From Rotaria sp. Silwood1 (taxonomy: Eukaryota; Rotifera; Eurotatoria; Philodinida; Philodinidae): a stretch of DNA of 64,000 nucleotides. The translations under genes were made by a program, and so were the position numbers. Numbering within the stretch: the stretch's first letter is position 1; each line of letters starts with the position of its first letter. Positions 22,153-32,560 of the stretch are shown piece by piece. The stretch is from the NCBI GenBank assembly GCA_905250075.1, contig CAJNOP010000133.1, forward strand, positions 240,961 through 304,960, given 5' to 3'. The notes under the pieces are model-generated. The model searched no databases and had not been told where the DNA came from. It worked only from the letters and a program-made list of their open reading frames with translations.

Positions 22153-23820
22153 CTATGAAGATCTTACACTTATTGTTGTTAGCTGGCACATCTTAGGATT
22201 CACCTTGTTATCATTCAGCATTGTTGATTGTTTCTTGATTCCAGTTGTGACCCATTTTTTCAGCAACAATACTTCAATGGCGCCCATAATCAATTGTTCA
22301 ACATGATACATTATCAACGGTAACGAAAGTAAACCAATTACTTCTTGATCTCCACCAGTATAGAGAATGTTTATTAATGGTACTCCCATGGCTACAGTTT
22401 TGGTGGCACCACAGAACATGATTGCTACTGTATCTTCTCGTGAAAACTGCCAATGTCGAATGGGTATTCTGGTAGTGATCATAATTAATAGTGAAAAGAC
22501 AATATATATTCCGGCATCAATAATAACCAAGGCGCCAAGATCCTTTCCGTGTATTGTTTGAAATGATCCAGTAGCAATAGCTGTACAAAATACCGACCAC
22601 ACTAGTGCTAACAGAGCTAGACTATTTAGTTCGGAAAAGTAAAATTTTTCTCGTACATATGCCACCTGTTTTGTCCATAAGAAATGAATGACTTGTCCAA
22701 CAAATAAAGGTAGAAGTACAGTCAAACCCAAGTTTTTCATAACACTTCCATAGTCTAGTCGACTATTTTCACCACCGCCAGGACTACTTGGCAAAGAATT
22801 AATAGTAGGATTACTCATAAAATAAAAGACAAGAGCCGGTGATATAAATATACCCAAAACATTACCAAGTGCTGCATTTAGCAGTGCTGAATATTCATTA
22901 CCCATAGCATTTTTAGTCATGACAACGTTGCTTGAAATAGTTGTGGGTGTACAAGCCATTATAACAATGCCGGCGACTAGTGTTTTGTTGATCGGCAACC
23001 TTGTTAACAACAATCCTAAACCATAAATTGTAAATGGAATGATTAGTAGACTATAGATTTGGGTGACGGCATGAAGGCGTATATGAAGAAATTCTTTAGC
23101 AAGTAGTTTTGTTCGAAGCGATAAACCACTAAGAAAGAAAATTAGTATGACACATCCCCATTTAACGGACCATTCAGAACGAATATAGCCACCGGTTTTG
23201 CCAAGATTTGGAAATGCATACGCCAAGCCAATAACGCAACCCAATCCGATAAGAAACCAATATTTGCGAAGAATAGGCAATAGATACGATAGACATAATA
23301 GAATAGCACAATGTTTTGATTTCTTTTCCTGTTTTTTCTTCATATACATATGAACAAACAATACCATTGTCGGTAGACAGTATAAACAAACGAACTTGTC
23401 ATCATAAATCGCACAGATCTGTGGCAGATCGATTAACACGTTATTGAGTGGTATATCATTCGATAGCAGCAATATTATACAAGAATTTGTTTTATTCCTA
23501 ACGTATTCTTCAAATTCAACTAAATTCGTGAATTTATTTGTGAATTTTATTTTCGACATATCTTCAGATTCTCTTCCGAGCCAAACGAGTGAAAATAAAT
23601 CCGTGTAACTTTTGTCAGCTGACATGCCTAGTTTGTCTTGATAGTATTTAACCAAACCAAAAATCTGAAAATATATGTCGAGAGAATTGCGACAAATTCT
23701 AAACCATATTAACGTGCTGAGATACTCCTCTGTGATATTACATTCGCACAAGATCAACATGTTCCCCAAAGACATCGTATCTGAGCTTTCGGGATGTATA
23801 AGATGGACGGACCTAAGCAT
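22153..23820 (-). CDS. SLC10A7-like transporter with a bdelloid-type N-terminal extension
   Basis: Intact 555-codon single-exon frame, ATG at 23820, stop TAG. Residues about 180-525 align with SLC10A7, the divergent bile-acid:sodium symporter family member linked to Golgi and calcium homeostasis and glycosylation. Shared features are a conserved pattern around KYWFLIGLG, the FFLSGLSLRT motif (229-237), ACTPTTISSNVVMTKNAMGN (289-308), ALGNVLGIFISPAL (317-330), FVGQVIHFLW (373-382), REDTVAIMFCGATKTVAMGV (461-480) and LPLIMYHVEQLIMGA (500-514). About ten membrane spans are expected. Residues 1-157 are not part of SLC10A7. Segments such as EEYVRNK...IILLLSN...LPQICAIYDDKFVCLYC resemble a domain found in bdelloid ART/TPR proteins. 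The transporter alone could start at Met158 or Met160 (23349 or 23343), so the extension may be a real fusion or an older gene fragment lying upstream in frame. Confidence 0.85.
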   Translation of the reverse strand: MLRSVHLIHPESSDTMSLGNMLILCECNITEEYLSTLIWFRICRNSLDIYFQIFGLVKYYQDKLGMSADKSYTDLFSLVWLGRESEDMSKIKFTNKFTNLVEFEEYVRNKTNSCIILLLSNDIPLNNVLIDLPQICAIYDDKFVCLYCLPTMVLFVHMYMKKKQEKKSKHCAILLCLSYLLPILRKYWFLIGLGCVIGLAYAFPNLGKTGGYIRSEWSVKWGCVILIFFLSGLSLRTKLLAKEFLHIRLHAVTQIYSLLIIPFTIYGLGLLLTRLPINKTLVAGIVIMACTPTTISSNVVMTKNAMGNEYSALLNAALGNVLGIFISPALVFYFMSNPTINSLPSSPGGGENSRLDYGSVMKNLGLTVLLPLFVGQVIHFLWTKQVAYVREKFYFSELNSLALLALVWSVFCTAIATGSFQTIHGKDLGALVIIDAGIYIVFSLLIMITTRIPIRHWQFSREDTVAIMFCGATKTVAMGVPLINILYTGGDQEVIGLLSLPLIMYHVEQLIMGAIEVLLLKKWVTTGIKKQSTMLNDNKVNPKMCQLTTISVRSS

Positions 23821-24256
23821 TCAAAAAAACCCTAGCTCCACTCATTAAAAAAAGCGTTTTTATGAAGTAAAAAGAACAATTTTAACAAAAAACAGTCAAT
23901 CGTGTTGAACATGCATCTAAGTATATCGAAATGCGGTTGAGAGTTGTAAAAATATTATTTTCGATTTACAAATGACTATTGTATTGTTGTCGACTTTAAT
24001 AATAGCACAAACCAAAACAAAAAAAATGTTTTTCCCAATATTAAATTGAACAGCAATAAACTAGTAGGGGTTATGCCAAACGATAGTGTTCTTCCAGCTC
24101 TTACTCCGTTTTCGATGTGCTTGAATGCGTGATCAACATGAGTGATTGGTTTTCGTTCAAATTGTTTTTTTTTTAACTTTCAAAACAAGTTTTTTTCAAA
24201 ATTTGCGCAGAGTTTTCTTATCTAATTGGATCCGAACAAGTAGCTAATGGCTGCTT

Positions 24257-24337
24257 GAGGGTGTGGGTATGGGTATGGGTGTAAGAGAGGACACTATTAA
24301 TAGCCACACTCACACTCAGACTCACACCCACATCCTC
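24257..24337. repeat. TGTGGG-type inverted repeat (copy i)
   Basis: The arm GAGGGTGTGGGTATGGGTATGGG faces CCACACTCACACTCAGACTCACACCCACATCCTC. The spacer has AGAGAGGACACT, the complement-orientation core. The ends pair exactly (GAGG/CCTC). It lies about 440 bp upstream of the transporter start. Confidence 0.88.
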
Positions 24338-24448
24338 AACTTATCCATAGCTAACAAGGAAATTGTTTTTTTGTTTATCTATGTTTCTATTTGATGAATC
24401 TACTGCTTCTTTCCATTATAGTAAAAAATTCAGCATATGTCCATAACC

Positions 24449-24643
24449 CTACTTCACTAGGTCATAACATACGAGGGCTTCCGTCAGATCATAGACCAGT
24501 AATTCCATCACGATTATGCTAATTACCACCTCACTGTGTGGCAATATCATAGGGACGAACACCACCTTGAAATTTATCTGTACAGACGGAACATAATGCT
24601 TCGCATACATCCTTCGGAGATGGACTACTATTTGTAGAAGCAA
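24449..24643 (-). pseudogene. Decayed coding fragment, family not recognised
   Basis: On the minus strand, SPKDVCEALCSVCTDKFQGG and VRPYDIATQ are followed in the same frame by short segments (GGN, HNRDGITGL, SDGSPR) separated by stops. The cysteine-containing composition and even spacing look like former coding sequence rather than noise, but I cannot name a family. Length and boundaries are uncertain. Confidence 0.35.
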
Positions 24644-26248
24644 TGAAAAGAAAAAGTCATATTTTCGTCATATTGACAAAGATATATGAGAAAGCACAGT
24701 CCCTAAATGAAGAAATTCTATAGATAGAAACAACATGTGGAAAATGTTTCTGCTGAAAGGAAAGCACGGAAACGATAAACAGACATTACAATCATATGTA
24801 ATATCAGGTAATAGGCGACTTCACACCATAGAGTCGTTTTCACTAAATAATTTCCATTAAAATATAAAACAAAGCATTTTATCGCAGAAAAATCATCAAA
24901 CGAAATCTCTCTTTTATTTTTTAAGCCGATAACTTCTAGAATCAACTTTACATTACTTCTACTGTTGTAAACCAATCTGATGCACTCCTTAGCTTATCAT
25001 GAATAAAGACTGTTAACTATTACATTACATTACACTATCATTCAGATTTTATGATACTGTTTATGATCATATACGTTGAAACGGACAATTACGCATATAT
25101 ATACATATAAGTATATATTGAAATTTGCAATCAAACGAACAGTCAGAATATGATTCTTCTAGTGGTTTGAAAGACGTGAACAAATTATCGCGTTTTGCTC
25201 TACTCCGATATAATTCAACTTTTCTTTGTTGATTATGACGTATTATGCAGAAGGCGAAGAATTGCGCCTTTGTAATCCCCACTGTTGATATTTTTTATAG
25301 CTCACGCAGTATACAGTTTATCACCAGATCATCATCGAGAAAATAAAATAAAATAATGACTCAGCGAATGACATGTCTAAATTTCAGATTATACCAAAAA
25401 GGTTGTTCAAATGTACTCAAAAACTCAAATAATTTGCAAGAAATGGATAACTCATAAATTATACCTAACTAAGAGTGATATATCAAGAATATCAAGATTT
25501 TTTTATAATCGAGAAAAAATGAAATTGAGAACATGTGTAATCATAGGGAAATGATTCTTGAGTATTTAAATGTATATTTTTATATAATTTTCTTAGTTTT
25601 TTAAATAAAGATCATCGTTTTTTTCATTGTATATGTCAAAAACCTTTGTAATTGTCTCTTTTTTTGGTTTCGTAGCAATTTGTTACTGAGAATATGGCAT
25701 TAGGGGATGATATTATATTATTTTTCTGTGCCGTTGGAAGATGAAAATGATGCAAACAGTGATATTGCTATTTTGGTACATGCTGTGTGACGTGATCCTG
25801 ATCTTACTTTTTGTTTTTACCAATACGCGAAATAAACATACCTTCAAACTCATAACATTTATTAAGCTCATCTTCCTACATATTTTGTCCATACTATTGA
25901 TTAATAAGAACTACAATGATCATCTTTATCAAATTAATATATTATCTAATTGTTTCATAGTAATGACTATTGTAAGTACTCAGTCAGTAGAAGTAGAAAG
26001 TATGACGAGTAATCATGTCTATCCAATGTTACAGAAACCGAATCTTAGTAAATTTACAAGTGCATTACTCAAAAAAGATCATAATATTTGTTGTGACTGC
26101 GCCAAGGAGAAATGGAAGAGAATATGGATGTAGATGTGAGTCGAAGTATATTATAAGATGATGGAACGCTTAGATATAGAAAGTGAACCGCGCACCGATA
26201 CGTACCCACTCCCATAAGATCCACGAGTTTGTTGGTTCTGTAACGACA

Positions 26249-26308
26249 GGGGTGTGCATGTTTGTAATTTATCTCCTCACATCCACAAATCTACATACAC
26301 GCACACTC
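26249..26308. repeat. TGTGGG-type inverted repeat (copy j)
   Basis: The arm GGGGTGTGCATGTTTGTAA faces CACATCCACAAATCTACATACACGCACACTC. The spacer contains ATCTCCTC. Degenerate pairing. Confidence 0.65.
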
Positions 26309-26726
26309 TTAATATCATTTTTCGATACTATACGAAAAATAACGTTTATTTTTCTATAAACACCTTTCTTACACTTTTCATTTTCTCAAATATATATACA
26401 CTTTAACTTACTTTAGTTGTAATAATAGTACGTAGACATATTAATTTTTTTACTTATTCTATAGACTGAGATTTATATGCCAGTTTCGGATATTTTAGTA
26501 ACTGGTGAGAAACTGGATTGTTCATTGTATATATATTTTTTACTCGACACCATTTGATAATCGTTTGGTGAATTATTCTCTCTAATCATTCACCAATATT
26601 AGGTAGCCAGGAAATCGGTCTTAATTTCCCTAAAGCAGGATATGTTGCATCTTTAGATAAAGAAACACTAAATACTTTATAGAGTGTTTTTTTAAGTAAA
26701 AAGGCAGATACTTCAGTACTGTCTGT

Positions 26727-27105
26727 TCACTTCTTTGGTAAAAACTTTTTCCATTCCGTCGAAACCTCTTCATATGTAATTCGCTCGAGTGGAATGTTTG
26801 ATGTATATGTGATTTGAGTATAAATTGTCGAATATCTTCTATGAAGGAAATTAGACGAGTCAAACTTTTGTCCAGAAAAATGTGTGTCATAAAAATCGCC
26901 TAAAGAATTCAGTACTTTTTGAGCGTCTCTCTCTTTTCCAGTTGATAATGATAAACCACGAAAAGGCGGTGAAGAGATATCAAAATCTGGTCAAGTAATT
27001 TTCCACATATTCTGATTTTCTCTCATTCACTCCAATTTCATTTTTCTTTTCTCTTGTAAATAAGATGCTCGTTCTGCCTGATCTGGTTGTTTAGCGATTA
27101 TGGAA
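26727..27105 (-). pseudogene. Decayed exon of unrecognised protein
   Basis: The minus strand reads about 85 codons without a stop: DFDISSPPFRGLSLSTGKER, LNSLGDFYDTHFSGQKFDSS, ITYTSNIPLERITYEEVSTE, WKKFLPKK, ending in TGA at 26727-26729. The same frame extends upstream through QPDQAERASYLQEKRKMKLE and MRENQNMWKIT. Those segments are separated by two TGA codons where Trp or Arg would fit. The composition is that of a folded, charged cytoplasmic protein, but no family comes to mind. Confidence 0.45.
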
Positions 27106-27269
27106 TGCTTTCAGTGAATCTGAGATCTCTCGTGTATATATTCATCGCCTTCGATTCATTTGTTGCCCTTTAAACACGAGACACAGTGGTCAAAGTAGCC
27201 TATATGTCTTAACACTTTCATAAGCGCTATACCTATCCCACAATTCACCTAGAAAAAAAGAAAAGAAAG

Positions 27270-27326
27270 AGATGTAGATGTGGGTATTTCTTTGTGACAG
27301 CCACACTCATATCCACACTTAAATCC
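27270..27326. repeat. TGTGGG-type inverted repeat (copy k)
   Basis: The arm GAGATGTAGATGTGGGTAT faces CCACACTCATATCCACACTT. The spacer TTCTTTGTGACAG is close to the core. Moderate pairing. Confidence 0.7.
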
Positions 27327-27895
27327 TTCAGCTGCAAGACCTATCGACGACAAAAGTTTTGTCCTTCATCCCGATAAAAATAAGAGTGCTAATGATAACC
27401 TAGGAAAAACTACTCTTCAAAAAGGTTTTGGAACGGTTTTGGATAGTTTGTGTAGGAAAAAACTTAACGATGAGCCTTGCTTTTTTAGCCTTTTATATGT
27501 TGTAAGTTTTTACTTGCAAAAAAGCAATCATAGTCTTTCCAAAAACTTTTTAAAAGTTTTTTTTCGAATTTTGCTTATGAAAGAAAACCAACATCATTGA
27601 CGGTTACGCTTTTATGAAACTGAAAGCTTCGCAAAAATGTGCATTTTTACTTGTACCGCATTATCACTTTCTAAAAATGATTATGCCCTCATTGTGTCTT
27701 TCAAGTTCTGCTGCTTTCTTTCTTTTTGCGCCGCTGAATATGATTATTTATCAATGTTTACAGAACAGGACAGCGAAGAAAAGCAATCAGAAAGAACGAC
27801 GAAGAACATCAAACAACTTCTATTAGATAATATCGTACTGCACACCAATTCACTTTTCAAATGAAGCTTCTTGTTTTTGTGAAAGAATGAAGAAT

Positions 27896-28840
27896 CTATA
27901 TATATAAAGAAGAATGTTTGTCTGTCTGTCTGTCTGTTTGTCTGTTCGCTATGCATTCCCAAACGGTACGAGCAAATGCAACCAAACTTTCCAAGAATGT
28001 TGCTCTCACCCAGGGGAAGGTCGATGTCTACTTTTTTTTCAAAAAAGTTGGTCCTACGCCCGGAAAGAACCTGCCTATATTGCTAACCAATCAGATTGCA
28101 GTATTCGGTACTGTAGAAGTACTGTTGAGTACCACTTCGTGAACACACAGAAATATGGAACCAGAGGTTTTCGAGGATGGTGAGTTCGAATCTGGGATCC
28201 ATTTGCCTCGAAATCTGATTGGTTGTTTGGAAACCAATAGGAACTCAGCTCTTAAAAAACAGAGTCAAACGTTTATACTTTCAAGGAAATGATGGGGCAG
28301 GGGTTTTTTAGAGGTGATAGTTTGAATCTGAGACCCATTCGCCTCGAAATCTGATTGGTTGTTTGGAAACCAATAGGAATTCAGCTCTTAAAAAACAGAC
28401 CCAAACACTTATACTTTGAAGGAAATGATGGGGCAGGGGTTTTTAGAGGCAGTGAGTTTGAATCTGAGACCCATTCGCCTCGAAATCTGATTGGTTGTTT
28501 GGAAACCAATAGGAATTCAGCTCTTAAAAAACAGACCCAAACACTTATACTTTGAAGGAAATGATGGGACAGGGGTTTTTAGAGGCGGTGAGTTCGAATT
28601 CGAATGTGAGGCCTATTTGCCTTGAAATCTGATTGGTTGACCGAAAGCCAATAGGAATTCAGCTAATAACAAACCCAGCTAATCAAAGTTGGGTTTTTAG
28701 GAGAGAAGTCAGGTAGAGGTTCTAGAGGCAATGAGTTCGATTTAGGGATCTAAGCACTGAATGTGGGTATAGGGTATGGAAGCGAGTATTTTCTTCTGTT
28801 TATATAAATAACAATGTTTGTCGGTCTGTTCTTTGTGCAT
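27896..28840. repeat. Composite repeat: GTTTGTCTG-flanked region with 136-bp tandem array
   Basis: AAGAATGTTTGTCTGTCTG at 27909 and a similar AACAATGTTTGTCGGTCTG near 28810 flank about 900 bp in direct orientation. Between them, units of about 136 bp start at GAAATCTGATTGGTTGTTTG at 28210, 28346 and 28482, with a diverged unit at 28624. Each unit contains a short hairpin ATTGGTTGTTTGG/AAACCAAT. Each also has GGGGCAGGGGTTTTT and a GAGTTCGAATCTGGGATCC-like box. The second and third units are nearly identical, so the array expanded recently. Confidence 0.85.
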
Positions 28841-29673
28841 TTGATTTCGGTAATAACTAGCGCCATCAAACTTTCTATGGTATACTCTTTAATCGAGAGA
28901 AAAATTGAGAGGAGATTGACGCGACAGACAAGGAAAGGAAGGTAATTGGATGTAATGCCACCCAGGTTGTGAAAATTGGAAATTCTCTAATCCTTATCTC
29001 TAATATACGATACGAAAAATAATCTTGACAGGCTGTGCAAAGAGTGAGCATGTATTCATACCACGAATACTCATGGTTCTTACTGATATACCGTTTGAAT
29101 TCAAGCGTCTTCAGTTTCCTGTACGTCTTGCCTTCCCGATGTCTATCAACAAGGTTCAAGAGTAATTACTTAAGGTGGTTGGTATTAATCTAGAGAGTCC
29201 TTGCTTTTCTCATGGCCAACTTAACGTAGCGTGCTCAAGAGTTGGAACTGGGAAGAATTTGTATGTTTCAGACCCTGGTGCGAAAACCAAGATGGTTGTG
29301 TATCAAAAAGCTTTGCAATAGACGTTGTATTTCATTAAACAGTCTTTTCCAATGAAAGAAGTCGATCAAACAAAAAGAACACTAAAAAGGATAGAAATGT
29401 TTTTAAAAAATTAAAAATGGTGAAAATATCAGTTGAAAAGGGAAAGTGATCTGAACATATTTTGCGTTATCGAATTCCAATAATTGATAGGAGATCATAA
29501 TGACGTCTTTTTCTAATATGTCAAATATATATTATAAAATTATCTCGACTACCATCGGGTACTTCCGCTAGTAGAAGTATAAAGAAGAGAACAAAACACA
29601 GCAAATACCTCACTTACTTACATATTCAAACAAAAACGCATTTTTTAATACTTATAATTCAGAAGAAATAAAG

Positions 29674-30770
29674 ATGGCCTCTGCATCTGGTGCACCAGTT
29701 CTTCTTCGTTCACGTCATTATCAATAGTACTGGAATTCAGCTGATGATTCATGGTCTTTTGTGCAATAGTGGATGAAGTACATAGATGTGGAAAATGAAA
29801 TAATTGAGGATGCTTACAATGCTAAGAAATCGGAAGTAGAAATGGATGGTGGATATATCGTAAATTTAAAACATCAACTTCAGTATAAGAAAGATGACAC
29901 TCAAAAACAGCATCCAATAAAACGTGTCCAACTCGACAGAGATCCAAAAAATATACATGTGAGAGAAGAAAGGTTTGTATTTCTGATAACACCGATAGCA
30001 TTCCGAGCAACATCTTTAGATAATCAGACACTATCCGCTAATTTATTGGAATGTTTGCGCAGTAACAATGATATTTGGTCGATTTATTAATGTTGAAGTT
30101 TATGGCAATAAAAAAAAACAATTCGTAATATTATTGAAGATGTTATACAAGGGATAATTAGCGAAGGAATTGCATTTGATAAGGAACATGAGGCTCGATA
30201 GTTATCTGAACAACTACGGAATATTAAACATCATGCTGCTAAAAATTTACCTTCTTATTCTACAGTACCACCGACTATTGGTGACACTCTTGTCTATCTC
30301 TATGCAAAAGAATCATTCTGGTATAAATTGACTAATCGTGTACTTCGTGGTCTTAAAAATATTACGCCTGAACAAGTGAAAACAATAGGGCCATTCTGCT
30401 ATTTACTGCATAAATATCGCAAGTATCAAGAAAAATCCCAGATTGCTTCGTTGTCTATCGTGAACTCTTTCTAACAGATGAACAACGAAAAGATTTTATT
30501 AAGGACTGTATGAGATTTACAGGATTCATTTCGACAAGCAAAAATCGACGTGTAGCTGACCAATTTGGTGACACATTGTTGATTATTGATCTAGATCGAA
30601 AACAACGAGACATTTCTGATGAAAAACGGATTGTCTGTGAACGAGATATTTCAGATGAAGAAGAATTCCTTATATGGCCAAATAGAAGTTTCACTTTTGT
30701 CAAATATAAATGTGATGAATTGAGAAAGAAACACATTATTTACCTGAAAGGGTTAGTATGGCACACTTGA
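29674..30770 (+). pseudogene. WWE-domain mono-ADP-ribosyltransferase, dead copy
   Basis: From the ATG at 29674 the frame carries a WWE-type segment: YWNSADDSWSF, IEDAYNAKKSEVEMDGGYIV, LKHQLQYKKDDTQKQHPIKR. Then comes a middle helix-rich part (TIRNIIEDVIQGIISEG, ITPEQVKTIGPFCYLLHKY). Last is an R-S-E type ART catalytic region: VYRE with the Arg, FISTSK with the S-T-S, and SDEEEFLIWPN with the Glu pair, all near 30450-30720. Lesions: TAG at 29725-29727 and 29767-29769, TAA at 30088-30090, TAG at 30199-30201, further stops near 30094-30108, and a frame change at the A5 run 30431-30435 just before the catalytic Arg. An intact relative of the same architecture lies at 39738-40991 on the other strand. 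Confidence 0.8.
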
Positions 30771-30817
30771 ATGGCATTCTTGTCACTCACAAATAAACTT
30801 ACAAAAAACATATGAAA

Positions 30818-30859
30818 GTGTGGGTGGATGTGGATGTTCTCCGAAATCCACACCCCCCA
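30818..30859. repeat. TGTGGG-type inverted repeat, short (copy m)
   Basis: GTGTGGGTGGATGTGGATG, spacer TTCTCCGAAA, then TCCACACCCCCCAA. A minimal copy of the family. Confidence 0.7.
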
Positions 30860-30914
30860 ATCAGTACGACATAAGCCCCTCTTTGTAATCAGATTCAGTA
30901 GTAGTTCGGTAGTA

Positions 30915-30977
30915 GGATGTGGGCGTCCTCTACTTTATACACATACACACTCACAGCAGCATTGACACCCACACCCT
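30915..30977. repeat. TGTGGG-type inverted repeat (copy n)
   Basis: GGATGTGGGC, spacer GTCCTCTACTTTATAC, then ACATACACACTCACAGCAGC and GACACCCACACCC. It has the core in the GTCYTCT orientation and a shortened G arm. It directly follows the dead ART gene. Confidence 0.7.
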
Positions 30978-32560
30978 TTTCGACACATTCTGTTACCATT
31001 GCTTCGAAAGAATCGGAAGCTAGAAAGTTTGTTCACACGTCATTCGATGTAGTTTACTATGTTCTATCTATATGTATAAGCTCCTAGTAAGATTTCATCA
31101 TTGCTTGACGGTGTTACATAAAAACTCTGTTCCTTTGGTGTCACTGATGTAAGTCTAATTTCTTGTGAAAGTATTTCTCCAAATGAAGTGCTTCTAGAGC
31201 TGCTTTCGTAGCGCACCGAACGGGTTTTTCATTGGTAAACAAAAATTTTCTTTGAATTGTTTTTGCTCAGATGAACAAATGAAAAACAAAACAAACGTAA
31301 ACTGTTATCCTTTTTTTTTGTCGATTAACTTTGAGAGGCTTAATGCGCTCATTAGTATTTAATTTTCATAAATATTTGTCTTCGTCATACACTTAGCCGT
31401 TGTAAACAAGAATCAAGTTGCTAGATCAAAACGAAAGCTCATAATCTGTACAAGACATTGGAAAATGTACAAGTGGTACATAGAGACGACAGTAATAAAA
31501 TAAATAGACAATATTGTAAACAATCGAGGATGTGGATGTGATACATTGGTGGCCAAAGAACAGGAAAGGTAATTGTTATATTGACTGAATACGAAAATTT
31601 CAAAATTGTTAATAATTATTATTCTACGTTAGCGTCATATATTGACTTTTTTGTATACTCGAAATTTTTTTGTTTTTTTTTCACATATAAATTTTGAACT
31701 TTCATTTTAGATCAAACAAAGAAAAAAACCTAATATATGTGAAACACGATAATTAGTTCGTTATCTGTTTTTCTTCTTTGTTTTTGCACATATGTCTTAT
31801 TAATTCTCTTCATAATATTGTGGATCATTAACTTTGACACACAAGTTTTTTTCTTTTTCTCTTTCAATAAGTATATAAGAGAATAAATACTACGTCAAAA
31901 CTTCTCATCTAAAATATCAATTCTTTTGATAAAAAGAAAACATACTTTTGATTTTATTTGTATCACATTCCCCTTTGTAAAACTTAAGAATAACAAGAAT
32001 CTGCCGATATTGCTGAGATTGACTATTCTTGTTTCAAAAATAATCTTTAGTTAAACAATATACTTGATTTCATCTCTTGAGTCGAGTGCAATCGTTTCTC
32101 GAAAATGATCGCATAATTAATAATTATAATCGATTTTAATTATATAACTACATCGTTAGGAGCATGTTCATTCTCTTTCTTAGTTATTTTGCTACGCAAT
32201 AATTATTTTAATCATAATGTCAGTGAGTAGCAACGTTATTTAAATCTAATATTTACCCAAGCATTTGCAACAGAAAAAGATAGATAAAACATTAGATTCA
32301 GTTCCTTTCTGAGACCTGTTTCTATCTAAAATGATGTCAGATGTGATTTATGATATAATGGTGCTACATGATATCATATAGGTGTAAAAAATTTTCAAAA
32401 AAGGATGCAGGAACAAACTGCTCTTAGCGATATCAACCATAATTTTTGATAGAAAAAGATTCTGAGTCAACATTTTTTGAAACACATATATATATATATA
32501 TATATATATAACAGATAAAACTCTTTACATTGCATTCATTTAGAATTGCTATACGTCTAG

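Larger units (their letters stand above)
23821..26726. other. Intergenic with decayed fragments
   Basis: Contains G-rich hairpins at 24257-24337 and 26249-26308 and a decayed minus-strand fragment near 24449-24643. An open frame at 25741-26133 (+) begins with hydrophobic, low-complexity residues and ends with a CC.C cluster (NICCDCAKEK); I cannot place it. No supported intact gene. Confidence 0.5.
27106..29673. other. Intergenic, repeats only
   Basis: Holds the hairpin at 27270-27326, the tandem array at 28160-28720 with its flanking GTTTGTCTGTCTG sequences, and a lone G-rich arm at 28760-28785 followed by TTTTCTTCTG. Open frames here have no recognisable motif. Confidence 0.5.
30771..32560. 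other. Intergenic, upstream of the receptor gene
   Basis: Contains hairpins at 30818-30859 and 30915-30977, a lone arm at 31528 (GAGGATGTGGATGTG), a small TTTCACATATA/TATATGTGAAA hairpin near 31678-31746, and an (AT)n run at about 32487-32511 just before the receptor start. No gene seen. Confidence 0.55.

Noticed and set aside
25741..26133. 130-codon frame with a terminal CCxC cluster, considered as an ArfGAP zinc-finger start
   Set aside because: Only about 25 residues at the end look protein-like, the rest of the ArfGAP motif is absent, and no following exon was found.
28210..28660. CRISPR-like regular repeats
   Set aside because: Units are contiguous 136-bp tandem copies without unique spacers, in a eukaryotic context.
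28160..28720. tRNA-like B-box sequences (GAGTTCGAATCTGGGATCC)
   Set aside because: No cloverleaf or A-box could be formed around them; treated as part of the 136-bp tandem repeat.
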